Below are positions 23,172 to 37,200 of a stretch of DNA of 64,000 nucleotides, one piece after another. Under the pieces are notes generated by a model. The model worked only from the letters and a program-made list of their open reading frames with translations. It did no database searches and was not told where the DNA came from. Source of the DNA: Pelargonium x hortorum (lineage: Eukaryota; Streptophyta; Magnoliopsida; Geraniales; Geraniaceae); the NCBI GenBank assembly GCA_036897525.1, contig JAYMTJ010000046.1:22442-86441 (forward strand). The letters run 5' to 3'. How positions within the stretch are numbered: the stretch's first letter is position 1; each line of letters opens with the position of its first letter. Both the position numbers and the translations under genes were made by a program.

Positions 23172-23354
23172 TTATTCAATGCCTAAAGTCGCTATGGAGA
23201 TACCTAAGACAAGTAAAACCAGAATTCCGCCATTAATCCCTTGCAGCTTATTTAGAATAGAGAGAGTAGCCTCAAAAATATCCAGTGTATTTAGACCTAA
23301 AGGTAATAAGTACAAACTCCTTGAAATTTCACTTATTTCAGCCCAAAGATCCAA
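23172..23354 (-). other. unassigned hydrophobic ORF, 60 codons
   Basis: This minus-strand frame ends in a likely membrane segment (GGILVLLVLGISIATLGIE). The complementary plus-strand frame is also open over the same bases, so the low stop content is compositional. No known small organellar membrane protein matches from memory. Coding is doubtful, but the combination with the neighbouring plus-strand ORF makes this about 460-bp segment smoother than its surroundings. Confidence 0.2.
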
Positions 23355-24225
23355 ATAAAATATAAGAGAGGGGATTTAAGCAGCCTTTTTTTCATTTCAT
23401 TTATGGAATCCAGTATATAAATAAATAGCCATGGAAAGGAGCTATCTAGAATACGATAAATTTTATAACTAAAGCGGGATAAAATGAAACGCGTTATCGT
23501 GGGTTCCAATCCTGTTGCTTAAATTCTGTGCCATTTTGTCAGTATGCTTTACTTAGGTTTATAAGTTTGTAAGTCATTCTACTAAAAAGTATTCTTTGGT
23601 ATAGATAGTATTTTCCAAACGGTATCCCTTGTTTATTCAGAGGACTCACTATATCTTCAAATATTTAAAGAAATCTTATGTAGCTAGAAAAACGGGATTA
23701 CTTTTTACTCCCGAAAAAATCTAGTTATGACAGACAAGAGCATTTCCGAACGTAGAAATCTTGATAATTAAAACAAACCTAAAAAACCGAGACTTCTTGT
23801 AACTAAAATAGAAATAGTTTACATACCCTTTAGGATAGGAAGAAAACCTAAAACCTAAGGTAACCTTAGATAGTTTCGGAAACAGTTCAGATAATTTTAT
23901 CCAGTTGATGAGCAAAATAGCGCAAATACGTATTTATTGTAGTTACTTTTTTTAGTTGTAAATCGATCCTTGAAGAGTCAGATTTTAGATGAGATGAAAA
24001 CAGATTTCGGGTATACTGACCTATAGTTTATAAAATCAGAGTGGTACAGAAAATTTATATCTTACTGAGATTTTAAACCCTCATAGCATTTGTAAACATT
24101 GATGATAAAAGTATAGAAACGAGCCTTATTCTTGTCTTGAAAGTAAATTCAGAAAATACTGAACTACGACTTTTTATCCGCAATTTACTTAGTCTAGCAA
24201 ACATGTCTTGTGAGATTAATAGGAT

Positions 24226-24237
24226 AGGGAGCTCCCT
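24226..24237. repeat. 12-bp perfect palindrome
   Basis: AGGGAGCTCCCT is fully self-complementary; it is a typical GC-centred palindrome in AT-rich flanks. Confidence 0.85.
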
Positions 24238-24639
24238 TAAAAAAAAAGACTATAGAATCTGAAAAATCCTTGTCCCTAATAGCTTTGTTAAACTGAGTGG
24301 AAACCACGTCTAACTCTAGTTATTTTATATATATCCCCGTTGTAGGAGGCAACTCGAAATTTGTAGAGTGTAACATAACATTAGGACTTTAGTGTGAATT
24401 CAGTATTCTAAAAATTTCCTTTTCGAAATGCTGTGGAGTCGCTTTGCGTTGGAACATAAGATATTATATAACAAAAAAGGAAGTCCTTCAAAGGTACCGT
24501 TTTCTGGAAATTTTTTTTAGAACCTATTCTCGGGAACTTCTCCTACTCCTGAACTGCGCATATATTAAATAAACGATTTTATTTTATGGTTTGCTTATGA
24601 AAAAATATTATGGAAAGAATTTATTATATTGAATTCTTA

Positions 24640-24658
24640 GTTGAGAGTTCCTCTCAAC
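24640..24658 (+). repeat. 8-bp perfect hairpin
   Basis: GTTGAGAG and CTCTCAAC pair perfectly around the 3-base loop TTC. No gene is adjacent. Confidence 0.8.
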
Positions 24659-25808
24659 ATCTGAAAACCTGCGTTAAAAGCTTTATAATGTAGCAAACTT
24701 TGGTACTTAAACGAGTACTTGTATTTTGATTGATACCTTATTTAGGTAGGGAAATCCCTGAGTTTTCTTTATACTGGGCATGTCGGATAAATTTTAGTTT
24801 CATTCTCGGCATAGTTTAGGATACACGTGTATCTCCTAATTTGGTGCTATTTGTTCCTCTAAAAGTCCGGGACTCCGCCCGCACGCAGTTCCTAAACTTC
24901 AATAGGATAAGAATTTCGATATATCTTACTTATCTTTTAGGGGTACTTATAGCTTTTTACTTTACGTAGCCCTTTCCATAAAAGCCGAGGATACTTGACT
25001 AAAAATTTTGAGCCCGCAGACTCCTTTTTACCGGCCGTACAAGACTTTCAAGATCTCACCAACTGAGGGTAAGTGGGAATTTAACCTTTGTATACCCGCA
25101 GTAAAGATCTAAAGTCTGGTTTACTCTTCCTTAATCTAAATATGGAGTCTACATCCGAAGAGCATAATGGTAGTAGGTTCAACACTTGTAGTGTTTCGTA
25201 CTCCGTCTCTCATCTGACCTGTATATGAACAATCTCTTAGGTAGAAGTCAATAAAATGAATTCTTCACGCCTATCCGAGTTAAAGTAAGGTTTTAAAACT
25301 AAAATAAAGTAATAAAGTGGGGCAGTGCGTTCTCAAGTAGAAAAAAAGCAAAAGCTAGTGCAAATACCGGATATCTCTTATCTGATATAGTACGGGGAAG
25401 CTGCGTCTAAGAAATGACTCAAATAGAACTTCAAAGTAAACTACGACTTAGAAAAAACTGTAGGTAATCCGCTTCCTTTAATTCTAAAAATGTCTATGAA
25501 ACGACAATTAAACTAAAGACTTTCCTCGGATCTATCTAACGAAACATAGATGATAAATAGACCTTTTGATCCCCTATGTATACCTATAAATTAGTAAGTA
25601 TTAGAAGATAGTAGTATAATCAGAAAATAGCTAGGAGCTGAAACCAAAAAATGACTCTCTTTTCGAGCGGGTCAACAAAACCACTTAAACTCCTACTTCA
25701 AAATTCTAGGTAATTCAACTAACTATATTAAAGCCTAAATGTTAAATACTTAGTAACAAGAAAGACTTATATTGTCTTGATTTTAGAGAGTAGCCTGCAT
25801 TCCTAATG

Positions 25809-25832
25809 GATCCTATTTTTTTTGCTAGGATC
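25809..25832 (+). repeat. 7-bp hairpin with T-rich loop
   Basis: GATCCTA and TAGGATC are perfect reverse complements around a 10-base loop consisting mostly of T. Confidence 0.7.
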
Positions 25833-27870
25833 AATCGCAATATTCGGGAATTTCGAGTTTTAGCTACAAATTAAAGCCCTTAAAACAAACACTAAGCTTT
25901 AAGTAAATATCGGTTTTTTTTTTACTCTTATATTATAAAACTGAGCTTTGAACTTCAACTAACACCCAATCCGTTATAGTACGGGATACCTGTTGACAAA
26001 GACTAAATAGAATTGCTAAGTATAGTTGCTACAATAACTAGGCTACGAGAGAAAGACCTATACCGATAAGATTAAGGCTGGAGTTATCACGAAGAGTAAT
26101 ACTTTTAAGGTAGCTCTCAGGATGCAGAGTCTAGCTCTGAGGTTAGGTAGGTCTCAGGAACTGGGTCTTTTTAAGATGAAGTTGAAGTAGCTAAGAGGAA
26201 GGCGTAAGGGTTGCTTGTTCCTTTGTTTTATCTTTCTCGGGGTTTTAATAAGTGTTTGGGGATTAGAACCTCTGTTAATTCTTAGTTCTCTAGTCTTTTT
26301 TGAGGAAAGATTAAATAGTGGGTCCTTAAGATTATATTGAATACGAATTCTTTACTCTAACAAGTTCTGAAGCAACTCCCCCCTTTTCTGTAGCTTATAG
26401 ACTAGAAACAAGAAGTTTGTTAATGAACTTCCCTTAGTTTTTTATATTACACTTAATAAGGTTCTCACTTGCAGCCTTGTTTAGAGAGCCTCAATTCCTT
26501 ATGGTAAAGAGTCGCCGGTACCGCCATACAGTATTACTTCGACGTGCATCTAATACTTATAGAGGTTCAAATAAATTACTCGATAACGAAATCCCTCGGC
26601 ACTCCTTGTGTATATCTAAAATAGGGAATACTAAACATTAAAAGCCGCGGATTTTTTTTCTCACGAGCAATCCCTTAGCAGCAGTAGTTTATAGATCTCC
26701 GGGCAAGTCTTTTCCTTCTATTTAAATAGACAAACTTTAAAATTATATGCCCTCTTGTATTTTTTGTGTGAAAGCTTGCCTTAACAGCTTAACAGGGAGT
26801 TGTATACGATTCTGAGAGAACAGAACCACGCTATTGGGTAAAAGAGTTTTTTTTGAAGCCTAAATAAAATAAAAGTCCCCCTCTTTCATTTAGTTTTAGT
26901 GCTTAAACATTAATAACTTAATCAAGTAAAGGCGAGTAGCTAGGATTAAATATTAAAAGTTTTGGGAATTTTATGCCTAGTTATAGGGTTCTACTCACGA
27001 AAGAGGCTTGCATTGCAAGTCATATATTCCAGAGATGCCTTAAAGAAGCTCCAATCCAATAAGTAATGTAAATAGAGGGTTAACAAAATAAAATTGCCGC
27101 GTTCCTCTTATTTTTATTGTCGTTGTTAAAAAAAACTTTGTTAAAGGGTTTTTCTTTGAATTCAAAAGCGTGGTTTTAGTTAGTTTTGGCTTTGCGCAGT
27201 ACTCCATTTACTTTGTTAGCTTAAAGAAAAAAAATGCATTTTAAATTGAAGATTTTTTTTTACTTATCAAAGGTCCTTAGTTAAGTTTCCTTTATAGTAA
27301 ACAGCAGTGAGAATACATTATGAATTCAAAATACTAGCTATAAAAAAAATTAAGGAAGTGTCCTGAGGGTAGACCCCTCTATGCTGTTTATTGTACTCAG
27401 TCAGCCAATTCTTTATGGGGAAAACACCAAGTAAGTAGTTAGTTGTCACTTACTTATGAGTGAATTTACAGGAGTTCCCGTAGAGGATAAATAGAAAAAC
27501 TCTCGTAATAGGAAATCGCGTATTACTTTACTTATTTATTATAAAAATCTCTCAGCACTTACTTAATTCCGGGACAAAAGAATCCTCCTCCGAAAAACTA
27601 TATAGAGGGAAGGAAGAACTCGCAACTGAGGCACAAAAAAAGTGCTTTGCTAAGGCTTTCTCCTTTTCCAATAAGTGGGGTTCCGTGGACAAATATAACA
27701 TCATATAATATACTCCTTAAGCTATTTTCCTCTCGTAGCTCAAGATTTTGATTTGTATCAAACCGGTCAGAAACCTTGTCATCCATATAAAAAAAACATA
27801 TAAAATGAAGAGGGCATAACCAGTATTTTAACACAAGCTTTAGCGGGCCCTTGTTAAATTTCTCTTCTAG

Positions 27871-27926
27871 ATTTAAGGAAGCCTGTTGTAGGGGGCCTTT
27901 TTCGTAAGCTAAAACTCGTTTTTTGT
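27871..27926 (+). repeat. dispersed repeat R3, copy 1
   Basis: The core GGCCTTTTTCGTAAGCTAAA (from 27894) matches 34264-34289 over 26 bases with two differences. Upstream, TTAAGGAAGCCTG..TTGTAG also corresponds to CTAAAGAAACCTATTTCTTGTA at the second copy. No gene is associated. Confidence 0.7.
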
Positions 27927-29103
27927 AGTCTCTTACTTCCGAATTAATTCTACAATTGAAATTTACTGCGGATTCTGATAGACTTTAAAATACCAGTAAA
28001 AGCTTACATCATAACCGCATTTTTTACAGGTCTAACTTCAATTACTTATGACTTATAAATTTCATTGGGTTGGAGTACTCGGCAGGCGGAGGCTTCCTTA
28101 GACTTTAGTAGGTGTCCGCCTTGCGTACAAGAATTTCTACCTTTAGAGTAAAGTTTCGCTTGATTAATAGGGGTATTTTCGGCATGCCAGTTCTTTCTTT
28201 ATCAATTTTATTATCAACTCAAATCTTTTAGGAGCGGCTGGTTTAAAAGTTTTTAACCTTCCAATTCAAAAAGAAATAGTTAAATAACGTTTGTATACCC
28301 CGGATATCCTTATGTCTTTTTTTTGTTATAGACTCCTCTTTGTTTGGGAAACACCAACACTAGAATCACTAACTTACTCAAAAGGCACTCCAAGCCGAAG
28401 ACAAAGAGGTATCTAGCCCCCCTTTGAGGTGTAAATTCGGATATATACTTTACTTTTATCAGAGATATAGGAAGTTGCGGCTTTAAATTCAATAAGGCAA
28501 AGCTCGTTTTAATAAAAAAGACTATAGATATATATTTACAGAAACCTTCAGTTATGTGTAAGGTATCAAACATACAGAGAATTTTTTTTAAGTATTCCCC
28601 TCTTTAGTTAGTTTGCTTGGGCTTAGAGTACATAAAATTAAGTAAGATAGTGTATTTACAAGTCAAAGAGTGCATTTTAGAATTAGGGTAAGGTTGCTTG
28701 GCTATTCAGGGGAATTCATTCCAGGAGTCTCTTAGGATTACAAACATTTAAGGCTTGAGAAAGAACCCCGCGAGTAGGGGTGTCTTTTTATTGGAATTCC
28801 CTCTTTTAGGGTCACCGTCAGAAAGTCTTTAGTATAGAGTTTTTCTATGCTAAGGAATACTTTTAAATCGATCGATTTATTTCGTAAGACCCTCTTATTT
28901 CACTAGACTGGAATGGATTTTTACTCAGATTAGAGTTGTTGCTTGTGGTTCTAACCAGGAGTCCAACATTGTATAGACTTTAGAATTCTTCATTCATATA
29001 TAAAAAAACTCAATTTCTTTATACTTAGCTTTATCTCTTCGAGTTTAAGTTCTACTAATATCTCCGGGGTATTCCCGTAGGATTGACTTTCTCCGGCTGG
29101 AGT

Positions 29104-29126
29104 TTAACCTTATCCATAAAGGTTAA
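29104..29126 (+). repeat. 8-bp perfect hairpin
   Basis: TTAACCTT and AAGGTTAA pair perfectly around the 7-base loop ATCCATA. Confidence 0.8.
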
Positions 29127-29437
29127 GGCTCCTCATTTGCTTAGCTTATGAGAGTTTCTTAAATCTTTACAATATTCCCAATTGCTATACTAATAAAAGG
29201 CTAACTCTCAGTCTGGCAAATCAAAAAAGAAATAAGAAGAGCCCCAGCATACTATTAAAGCCTTCTTTTTTCTTTCATAGCTATCCAAAAAAAGTTAACT
29301 CAAGCAGTCATAGTATTTATAATATCTTAAATTTGAACTTAGTTACAATTACACCTTTAATAAAAATAAAAGAAACTTCTTTAGTGGGAGCTTTTACTAC
29401 TTTACTTAGAGAGGCATAAGACACGCCTGTCAATAAA

Positions 29438-29451
29438 TAAGGAATTCCTTA
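29438..29451. repeat. 14-bp perfect palindrome
   Basis: TAAGGAATTCCTTA is fully self-complementary. Confidence 0.85.
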
Positions 29452-32400
29452 AATAAAGTATTCGCCTGATCCGATCGATAAGGAGTTCTAATCTAATATA
29501 AGGCTAGTTTTTGTAGTATAAGATTTGTTTCTAAGCTCTTTGCCGAAGTAGAAAGAAGCTACTCAAGGAAGTAATACCATAAAAGATCCCGCCTTACTGT
29601 CTGTGAAGTAAATAAAAAAGGTTTATGCCCCATAACTACGATAAAAGGAGTCTTAGAATTCCGGCTTGGTTAAAATGAATTTAATCAAATAAAGTTTGCG
29701 GCTTTTGTTTTACAATTGAATACAAACGAGGGTCTTAGGCTTTTTTATTACAGCTATGTCGCTTACTCTGCTCTGCTGCACATATATCTGTTACTCAAGG
29801 GATATAAGAGGGACCTTCTTTAAGGGATAACCTTATATCCTTTATGGGGCTTCCACGACTTTAGTCTTTGGTTTAAGATCAAGTAAAAGCGTTTTACAAA
29901 TTTAAAGCGGGATCTTTTCGCTTGGATACTTTTAGCTTCTGGGGTACTGCGTGTATCGAGTTCTGCAGAAGACAAGGTAATATTATTCCTAGAGGATTCG
30001 GCTTAGAACTAAAACGCATTTACTATGAAAATAGACTAATAAAAACTAAGATCTCTTTTTTGATTTGAGCTTGCTTTAGAAAATTTGATTGCTCTCAAAA
30101 AAGAAGAGGTTACTTGCACAAGGGATTCCGTAGCATAAGCCCCTTACTACTTGTCAAGCTTTTTTTTTACTCGGTCAAAATAATTTCTCCTAGAAACTTT
30201 TCCTGAACTAAATAAGGGTCCTATAACGGGTGTCGGGAAATACAATACCACTCTCTTATCAACTAGATAAAAGAAAGCCGCAAAGAGGTCCTAGGTTATC
30301 TTAATTAGAATTCCAACTAGGGTTTAAGGATTTGTAGAATTGAACTTTCCGTTAATTAGTATATTGATCCCTTATAAAGTTTACGCTACAGGGTTCCCTG
30401 TTAATAAATAGTTTAATAATTTGATCAAAAATGTTTGTAAAACTAATGCTCTGGAAATATAAGGAAGGAGATTCCTATAAAGTCAACAGGCAATCAAAAG
30501 GGATCTATAGTATACCTTCGATAATATATGTTGTTGCAGCAAAAAAGAAGCTTTTAAAGTTAAATCCTATATAAATAAAACTTGTGCCTTGCCTAGGAAG
30601 AGTTCCACTAGGAGCAAAGAAACTTCTATTTTTATGTTAGAGTACTTTGATAGCTTGCGCTGAGGCCTCTCCAAAAGGAACTCCTTTTCTTACAAATAAC
30701 CAAAATTTGTAAACTTCTAAGTTTAAGTTACTTTGTATTCTCAAGAGCTCTGGAAACGGGTGTCCAAATTGGAGTACTAACTTATATAATCATAATCCGG
30801 AGGCATAAGGAATATAACTAACTCGTCTCTAAACCCCTCCGGCTATAATCACTTAAACAAAGGTCAAAAAATTTCCATTACTCGTAGTATAAAGGATAAC
30901 GCCAGCCCTAACTATTAAGACAACTCTACAAAGCTAACACGCTTGAATTCAATAGGGGTATAAGTGCCTTATAAATAAATGGACTCTCACAAAATCCAAG
31001 ATAGAGCTACTGTACTGATTGGGATATAACAAACAAACAAACAAAGAGAGCTCTCCTTAAAGAGTTAAGAAAGGATCCGCCCAAACCCGGAGATTCTTTT
31101 GATCCGATACTGAGAGATTCAATTTACAGCTAATCGATAAAAAAAACTATTTACTGCACTTGGGTATCCCTGAGAAATACTGAGGTTGTACATCCATCCT
31201 ACCCTACTAAGCCTAGAACTCTCGTTTCTATATCTTATCCGGAAATCGGAGCCCATATATTCTGCTAAAGTCCCTCTTTCTTTCTTTTACTTTCAAAGCA
31301 ACAGCAATCTGTGGGACTATTACCAATTAAGTAGGGACTTATTCTAAATTGACTTTCTATCACATTAATTTAATTAAGACTAACTCGCGCTGCAGGTAAA
31401 GGCCTAGGAAAGACTCTCATTTTAGCTCCTATTGTAGTTCTATACTTTGTGTATCTACTTATTATATTATGAATCAAGTATAATACTACATAACTATATA
31501 ACCTACAGATTAAGATCTTTATAAATAATAAGTCCTGAGTTACTTTGAAGCTGTCTTCGTAGCTATTAGATATTAGTTAGATATAGGTTGTGCTAAGTTC
31601 AGTCAAGGAAAGCGCAGAGAATTCTAGTTAGAAAGTGTCCGCCTGTGGTGTTATCCCGAATTTGGTAAAGGAAACCTATTGCATATGACTTGAGTTTAGA
31701 GAACCCCCTTCCGAATTGAGGCTAAGTTAGACGTAAGTATAGTAGCAAAAAAGTTTAATGTAGTAGACCTCTAAGCTGACCCTATATCTAACTAATATCT
31801 AATACTATTAAACCATTACATTAAGAACCCTATTTTTATTATATTAGACAGTCACTTTAGCCTAATTCTAATTAATCTGTCTTCCCTTTTTTGAACGTAA
31901 TTACTGAAAAATGTTTAGGGAGCATTAGTCCTATCTGGTGGGCCTAGTAAAAAGTAATAATTTACTAAATTTCCTAGGACAAGAACTCTATAAATCTCAA
32001 ACAAAGATATTAAATTCTTATGTGTTACTCGTAAAGTAAAGCCGAGACCTTTGCTCCTACAAAACAAAAGAAAAGGGGCCCCGATAGGAACCCCCCGAGT
32101 AGAGTAGAGTCAAGCAAGATATTCCAATTGAAGAAATTGCTGCTATCTATTATTATGTTATAATGGTAGTAATAAAAAAATTTCTAGCATTTTCTTTCTA
32201 ATTCAGTATAAATCGACAATCCTTCGGCCATAGGAGGCATTTGCTTTACAAATAAAAATAGAGAGCTCTTTATTTTTATAGGATTTCCGCTAGGTTTGAA
32301 CTACTTCAAATTTATCCGTGTTTAAATTTCATTTAAATATTAAGGGTAAGGGATCCTTTTGCACTATCAAGGAGGCTCTTTAGTTAGAAAAACAGCTTCA

Positions 32401-34245
32401 ACTTTATATTGTTACTTTTAGAATTTTGTATCTTTACCGTAAAAATTTCTACTCCAATTTAGTGTAATATCGCCCCTTAATAATTCATTATTTAAGAGAT
32501 TTTTTCTTTATATTCTAGAAATTAGCCAACCAAGTCATATGTTTAAGAGCATTGAGTTTGACATAGGGACAAGATACTTTTAAGGCAAAACCCAGGATCC
32601 TTTTCGGGTTATAGTAGGACATGAAAGGAAGTAGCATGAAGTTGGTGGATAATGTAAGTAGGAAGACTAATACACTATAAAGTAATTACTTCTATCCTTA
32701 ATTAGTAAGAAGTTTTCGAGTTAGCAGGAGGGTCAAACTTGATCAGTCGTAGAATATATTGTTATTCTTTTCTTGTAGAGTATATAACATAACTAATGAT
32801 TAGTAATACATTGAACTAAGAACTCGTAAATCCGAGCCATTGTATAGGATATTGACAAGAGTTTTTCAGCACAACCCTTTTTATTGAGTTCCGTTTTGCC
32901 AAAAAAACGTAAGCGCTAATAATATTAACTTGCAACAACCTTGTCAATTTTGTATTGAGTGAGTACACTTAACTCAAGATTGGAAGAAACCTTATACTAT
33001 ATATCTGCTCAATATATCTACAAAAAATCTAATACAAAAAAATATTAGTAATTAGGGGCTAGCTTTTTATATAACTAAAACAAACCCTTTTGTTTACCTA
33101 TTCTGATTATAGTTATAGGAATGCTAAGGCGGTTTGACTTATTCCACAGTGATAAGTTTGTAAACTAATACAGAATAAAGCCAATCAAAGAATATCGTCT
33201 AAACCCCTCTAACTCAGAAGGATTTTTTGTAAGTACGGAGATTTCTTAAAAAAAGTAGGTAAAATTCATAAGTTTCATGATCTAAAAAGCTACAAGTTCG
33301 AAAAGGCCTAGTTCTTGTACTCCGTGATAGAGGAAGAAGCTAGTAGACATAATGCATTGCTAACTTCTCCATATAAGGGGGGCCGCCCACATGGAATAAG
33401 ATATCCAATCCGAATAATTTTGCAAAGCTCCTAACTTAAGAGAGTTGTTATTATTGAGTTAAAATTCTGGGGATCCTTAGGTATAAAGTTGTAAGATAAA
33501 GCATATATACCCTGGTAAGATCGCGCACTTTCAATTTTCCTATATAATAAAACCCAGTTTTCTACCTTATTTGCTAGCCACGAACCCTGTTGTACTCTAA
33601 ATTTTAATACAACCTTTTAAGCCTTTACTTTTCTTTTAGTCTTAACCTTAACTTCTGTGATGGCGGTTTTTAATATTTTAGTTTTAGTAGGGTAATGAAT
33701 TCGTGTTCTGATTGAAAAATCAAATTTTTTGTAGTAATAATTAACCCTTTTGATTATGAAAAAGTCTAATTGGAATAGAAGTTCATAAGACAATTCCCCA
33801 CAGCGGGCGCCTACCCGTAACTGAAACTTTGTAGCGAAGACTGAGGGCGTTTGTTATACATTTGAGTATCCTTATTCCACATGGGAGTTATTCAACCCAG
33901 CTTAACTTTTTAGAGTTATGCATGTCGGTTTAGTATAGACTTTCGTCTAGAGATTTGGAGTCTATAATTGATTCAACTACTTTGTTATAGTTATAGTTAT
34001 AGCAGTTACTAAAAAACTTAAAAGTATAGGGTTCGGGCTCCCTGTTTCCGGCCAACTCGATTAGAAATATAGCCAAAATCTTTAAATAGGAACCCTTCTA
34101 GGCATGGGCTTCACTCCTTTAACGGACCCCCGATTACTCTATTTTCCTTGGGGTATACATTCTCAAAAAAACAGGGTTTCTATGGAAAATAAAATGAATA
34201 AAGTCCCATTACCGATTATAAGTTCTTATATCCTCCTATCCTAAA

Positions 34246-34296
34246 GAAACCTATTTCTTGTATGGCCTTTTTCGTACGCTAAAACTTGTGCTAATA
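34246..34296 (+). repeat. dispersed repeat R3, copy 2
   Basis: GGCCTTTTTCGTACGCTAAA (from 34264) is the second copy of the R3 core, in the same orientation as the first and about 6.4 kb away. Differences are A to C and C to T. Confidence 0.7.
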
Positions 34297-37200
34297 ACCA
34301 CTAGGCCCCTATCCTTATTAGTTTGACTTCGGGTTTTCTTTTTGAACTAAAAGAAATATAATCGGAAAAATAACTAAATTCCTACATTCAAGTTAACTAT
34401 CTTCGGATCTTCTATAAGAACCAGAAACTCGGGCATGTGTTATTCAAGAGAGTTCTGAGCTCCTCTTCTATTTTTAGTTTAGTAGAGAGTAGAGCCCTAT
34501 TGGCCGCGGTTTAAGAGATATTGCTCTTGGAATATAGTTTTTTTTAGGAATGGTTTTTTTAAGTAGAAGCAAGTTTTCTAGGTAATCAGAGTATCCTGTT
34601 CCGGATAGTTAAACTAAGTAATAACCGAATTCTCCTTTTTTTTTTTAGAGAGTACATACTCCGAACTTCTCTAAGGGATAATAAACAAGAATAAAGTCTT
34701 TCTGAAACCCTCCGTATTAGCTTACCGTTTTACCATTAGATCCAAAATTTCCTATACAACCTTCTTACATAATTAGTAAAACTGAGAAGTCTTAATTTAC
34801 GCAACCCAAATATCTAAATAAAACAATTAATGGGTATCCTTATACCCGCAATATGGGACGGGGGTAGCGGGTTTGTAATTCACAAGATAGGCTTAGGCCT
34901 TGGGGCTTCTAGGATTACTAAGAAAAGTTTCAAGGTAGTAGTCATTTTTTTTATACTCCTTATTACAAAATTTAGGTTAAAACTTTAAAAGCATTTTCGA
35001 GTCTATAGGAGTTCTAATAGAAAGTACTAACATAACAAGGTAGGGTTTTCAACAAAGCACCAAGTGTCCGCTCAAGTCTAGGAATAAGAACTTTTTTCCC
35101 TAAAAAGACCTCCCAGGAATTCTACATACAAAAGGTTATATTTATATTGTAACCTCTTCAATTAAAGTTAAAAAAAAAAGTACAGGAACTCCTATACATA
35201 CCTCTTATCCTGTAGATTTCTTTGAGTTTAGAATATATCAGACTATGAAGCCTAACTTTACGCAATTCAAGAGAATCCCTAAAATAGCAAATGATAATCC
35301 TTGTTCAGTGCTCTTGAAGGGTTCGCTAAAGCGTTGGTATGAATTTATATCTGGGTCTTTTTCCGGGAACGGGGGCCCCTTTTAGGAAGTACCCAGTTAA
35401 GAGAATCCACATATATACTATACTACTAAGTTTTTATACACAGTTATACTACTTATACAAAGAGTCAAATTGCTTTGCCAAGGGGAACCCTATGCTATAA
35501 GCCTCCCGGTTAGATTTGTATAGACCTTCAAACCAGTTCAAAAGGGGAAATGCCTGTGTTTCTGAGTTCAATATTCGGGAATACTTCTTATTGAACAAGG
35601 TTAGATATGCCGTAAATGGACAAAAGGGCTTCTTTTAGTTCAATTCCCAGGATTTTTGTATAAGGTAATACTTTCTACTTAATGTTATGAGAAAAAATTA
35701 GGGCTTTGAGTCGAGAAAGAAAGATATCAAACGGGAAAGACTTTCTTTGTAACTATCTCCTCTATTGGGTCCCGTAACCAGTTAAAGCATTTCTTAGGTT
35801 ATACATTTTCTTTGAGAGGATCCTCGCAGTTCAAATGGGTTTTCAATATATTGGTAAGATACAAGAGCACTCCTAGCGGGTTCCCTTAAATATTCCCTTT
35901 CAACCAGCTTCGATGATATTCACTTTTTAGAATAGAGTTCTTCCTCAAGCTTTGGAAGTGCTTTTAGCATATCTTTAATTGAAAGGGCAGTAAGAACGAA
36001 AAAGGGTTACCGTATGATCTCAAAGATCTGGAAGTCTATTTTTGAAACCTGGTTGGTTTTACATATTTACAGTAGCTAATACTAACAAGTTTCCTTTATT
36101 TCTTGCCTATAGACCTTTGAGGACTCTTGATTTGCCTTCACTTATATGAATAGCTCTGAAAATGGAGTCAGATGTAAGTAAAGAAATGACTTAATTGACT
36201 TATGGCTTATGCAATAGGATCCCGCTAAGGGGTATTAAAGTGACATAAAAGCAAACAAAGCCCTCTTTAATTTGTACGCTTTTTTAATATACTAGACTGA
36301 CTAGAGTAGGTCTCTTTATTTATTGAAAAACGGGTTAGAATAGCGCACTTTTAGTTTTAGCGTAAAACCTCAAAAAAGACAATAATTTTTTGCTTTATCA
36401 TATCGCGATATCCTTAAAAAAAGTTCTTTTAACTGCTTTAAATATAGACACGCTTGGAATCCTAGATCCAATTCTCCGAGGCATTCTAGGAGGCTACCCC
36501 TTAAAAAATATCCGTAGCTACTTATTCTGATATAGGGTAAGTACCACCTTATTCAATTTAGAGGAAAGGGGATCCGCGAAAGAAACTTCAAAATTATTAT
36601 GAACTTATTACCTACCGGATTCCTTAGTATATTATAGACAAGAGCGATGTAAAAAAAGAGTATTCCCTGCCAGAAGAGGTCCTCGTTTAGATAAGCTTCT
36701 AGTTTCAAAATCAAGTAGTATAAGAGACACTTATTATGGGAATAAAGAAATTAAGTTTGACTGTAGTTCTGTGTAAAGAATTTTATTAGGAACCCCTCAA
36801 AAAGATGCTATTTATGGCTTAAAAAAACTAAAGGGATGCCTTTGAATTTTAATCTATATGCTTTTTTTTACAGTATCCCCTTGCCTTTACCTTTAGCCTA
36901 TTGAGTTACTACAGTTATAATATATAGGGAGCCTGTACTATTAACTAGATCTTGCTCCACTTCCAAACTTTGACTTTTCGGAAATATAAGCTCAGTATCA
37001 AAAGGACTTTTTTTCAGAATCCAGAGACACCCTTTATTCACTAAACACCTACGTATCATATTAACCTTACTTGGATCTAGGGGATCCCCTATTACGAAAG
37101 CCCTTAAATTCTCCTTGCTAACTTTTTTTAACTTGCTGCTACTAAAAAAGGTGTAAACCCTTGGCTTAGGTTTAGACTTTCTGTTTATGGGCCTCTAGGG

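Larger units (their letters stand above)
23355..27870. other. palindrome-rich intergenic DNA, no gene seen
   Basis: AT-rich DNA with regularly scattered GC-centred palindromes and hairpins (24226, 24640, 25809). Around 26,040-26,220 the plus strand is G/A-rich with AAGG and AGGTAGG words and multiple stops. ORFs at 23721-23915 and 27598-27834 (minus) are of chance length. Confidence 0.55.
27927..34245. other. palindrome-rich intergenic DNA, no gene seen
   Basis: AT-rich, with the hairpin at 29104, the palindrome at 29438, a short (AAAC)4 run at 31028-31045 and (TTATAG)3 at 33985-34002. The 87-codon minus ORF at 28310-28573 is within chance length. No tRNA, rRNA or intron core was recognised. 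Confidence 0.55.

Noticed and set aside
28310-28573. 87-codon minus-strand ORF and other ORFs of 60-97 codons (for example 19315-19572, 56592-56864, 47164-47409).
   Set aside because: Lengths fit chance at this base composition, many use TTG starts, several overlap ORFs on the other strand, and none resembles a known family.
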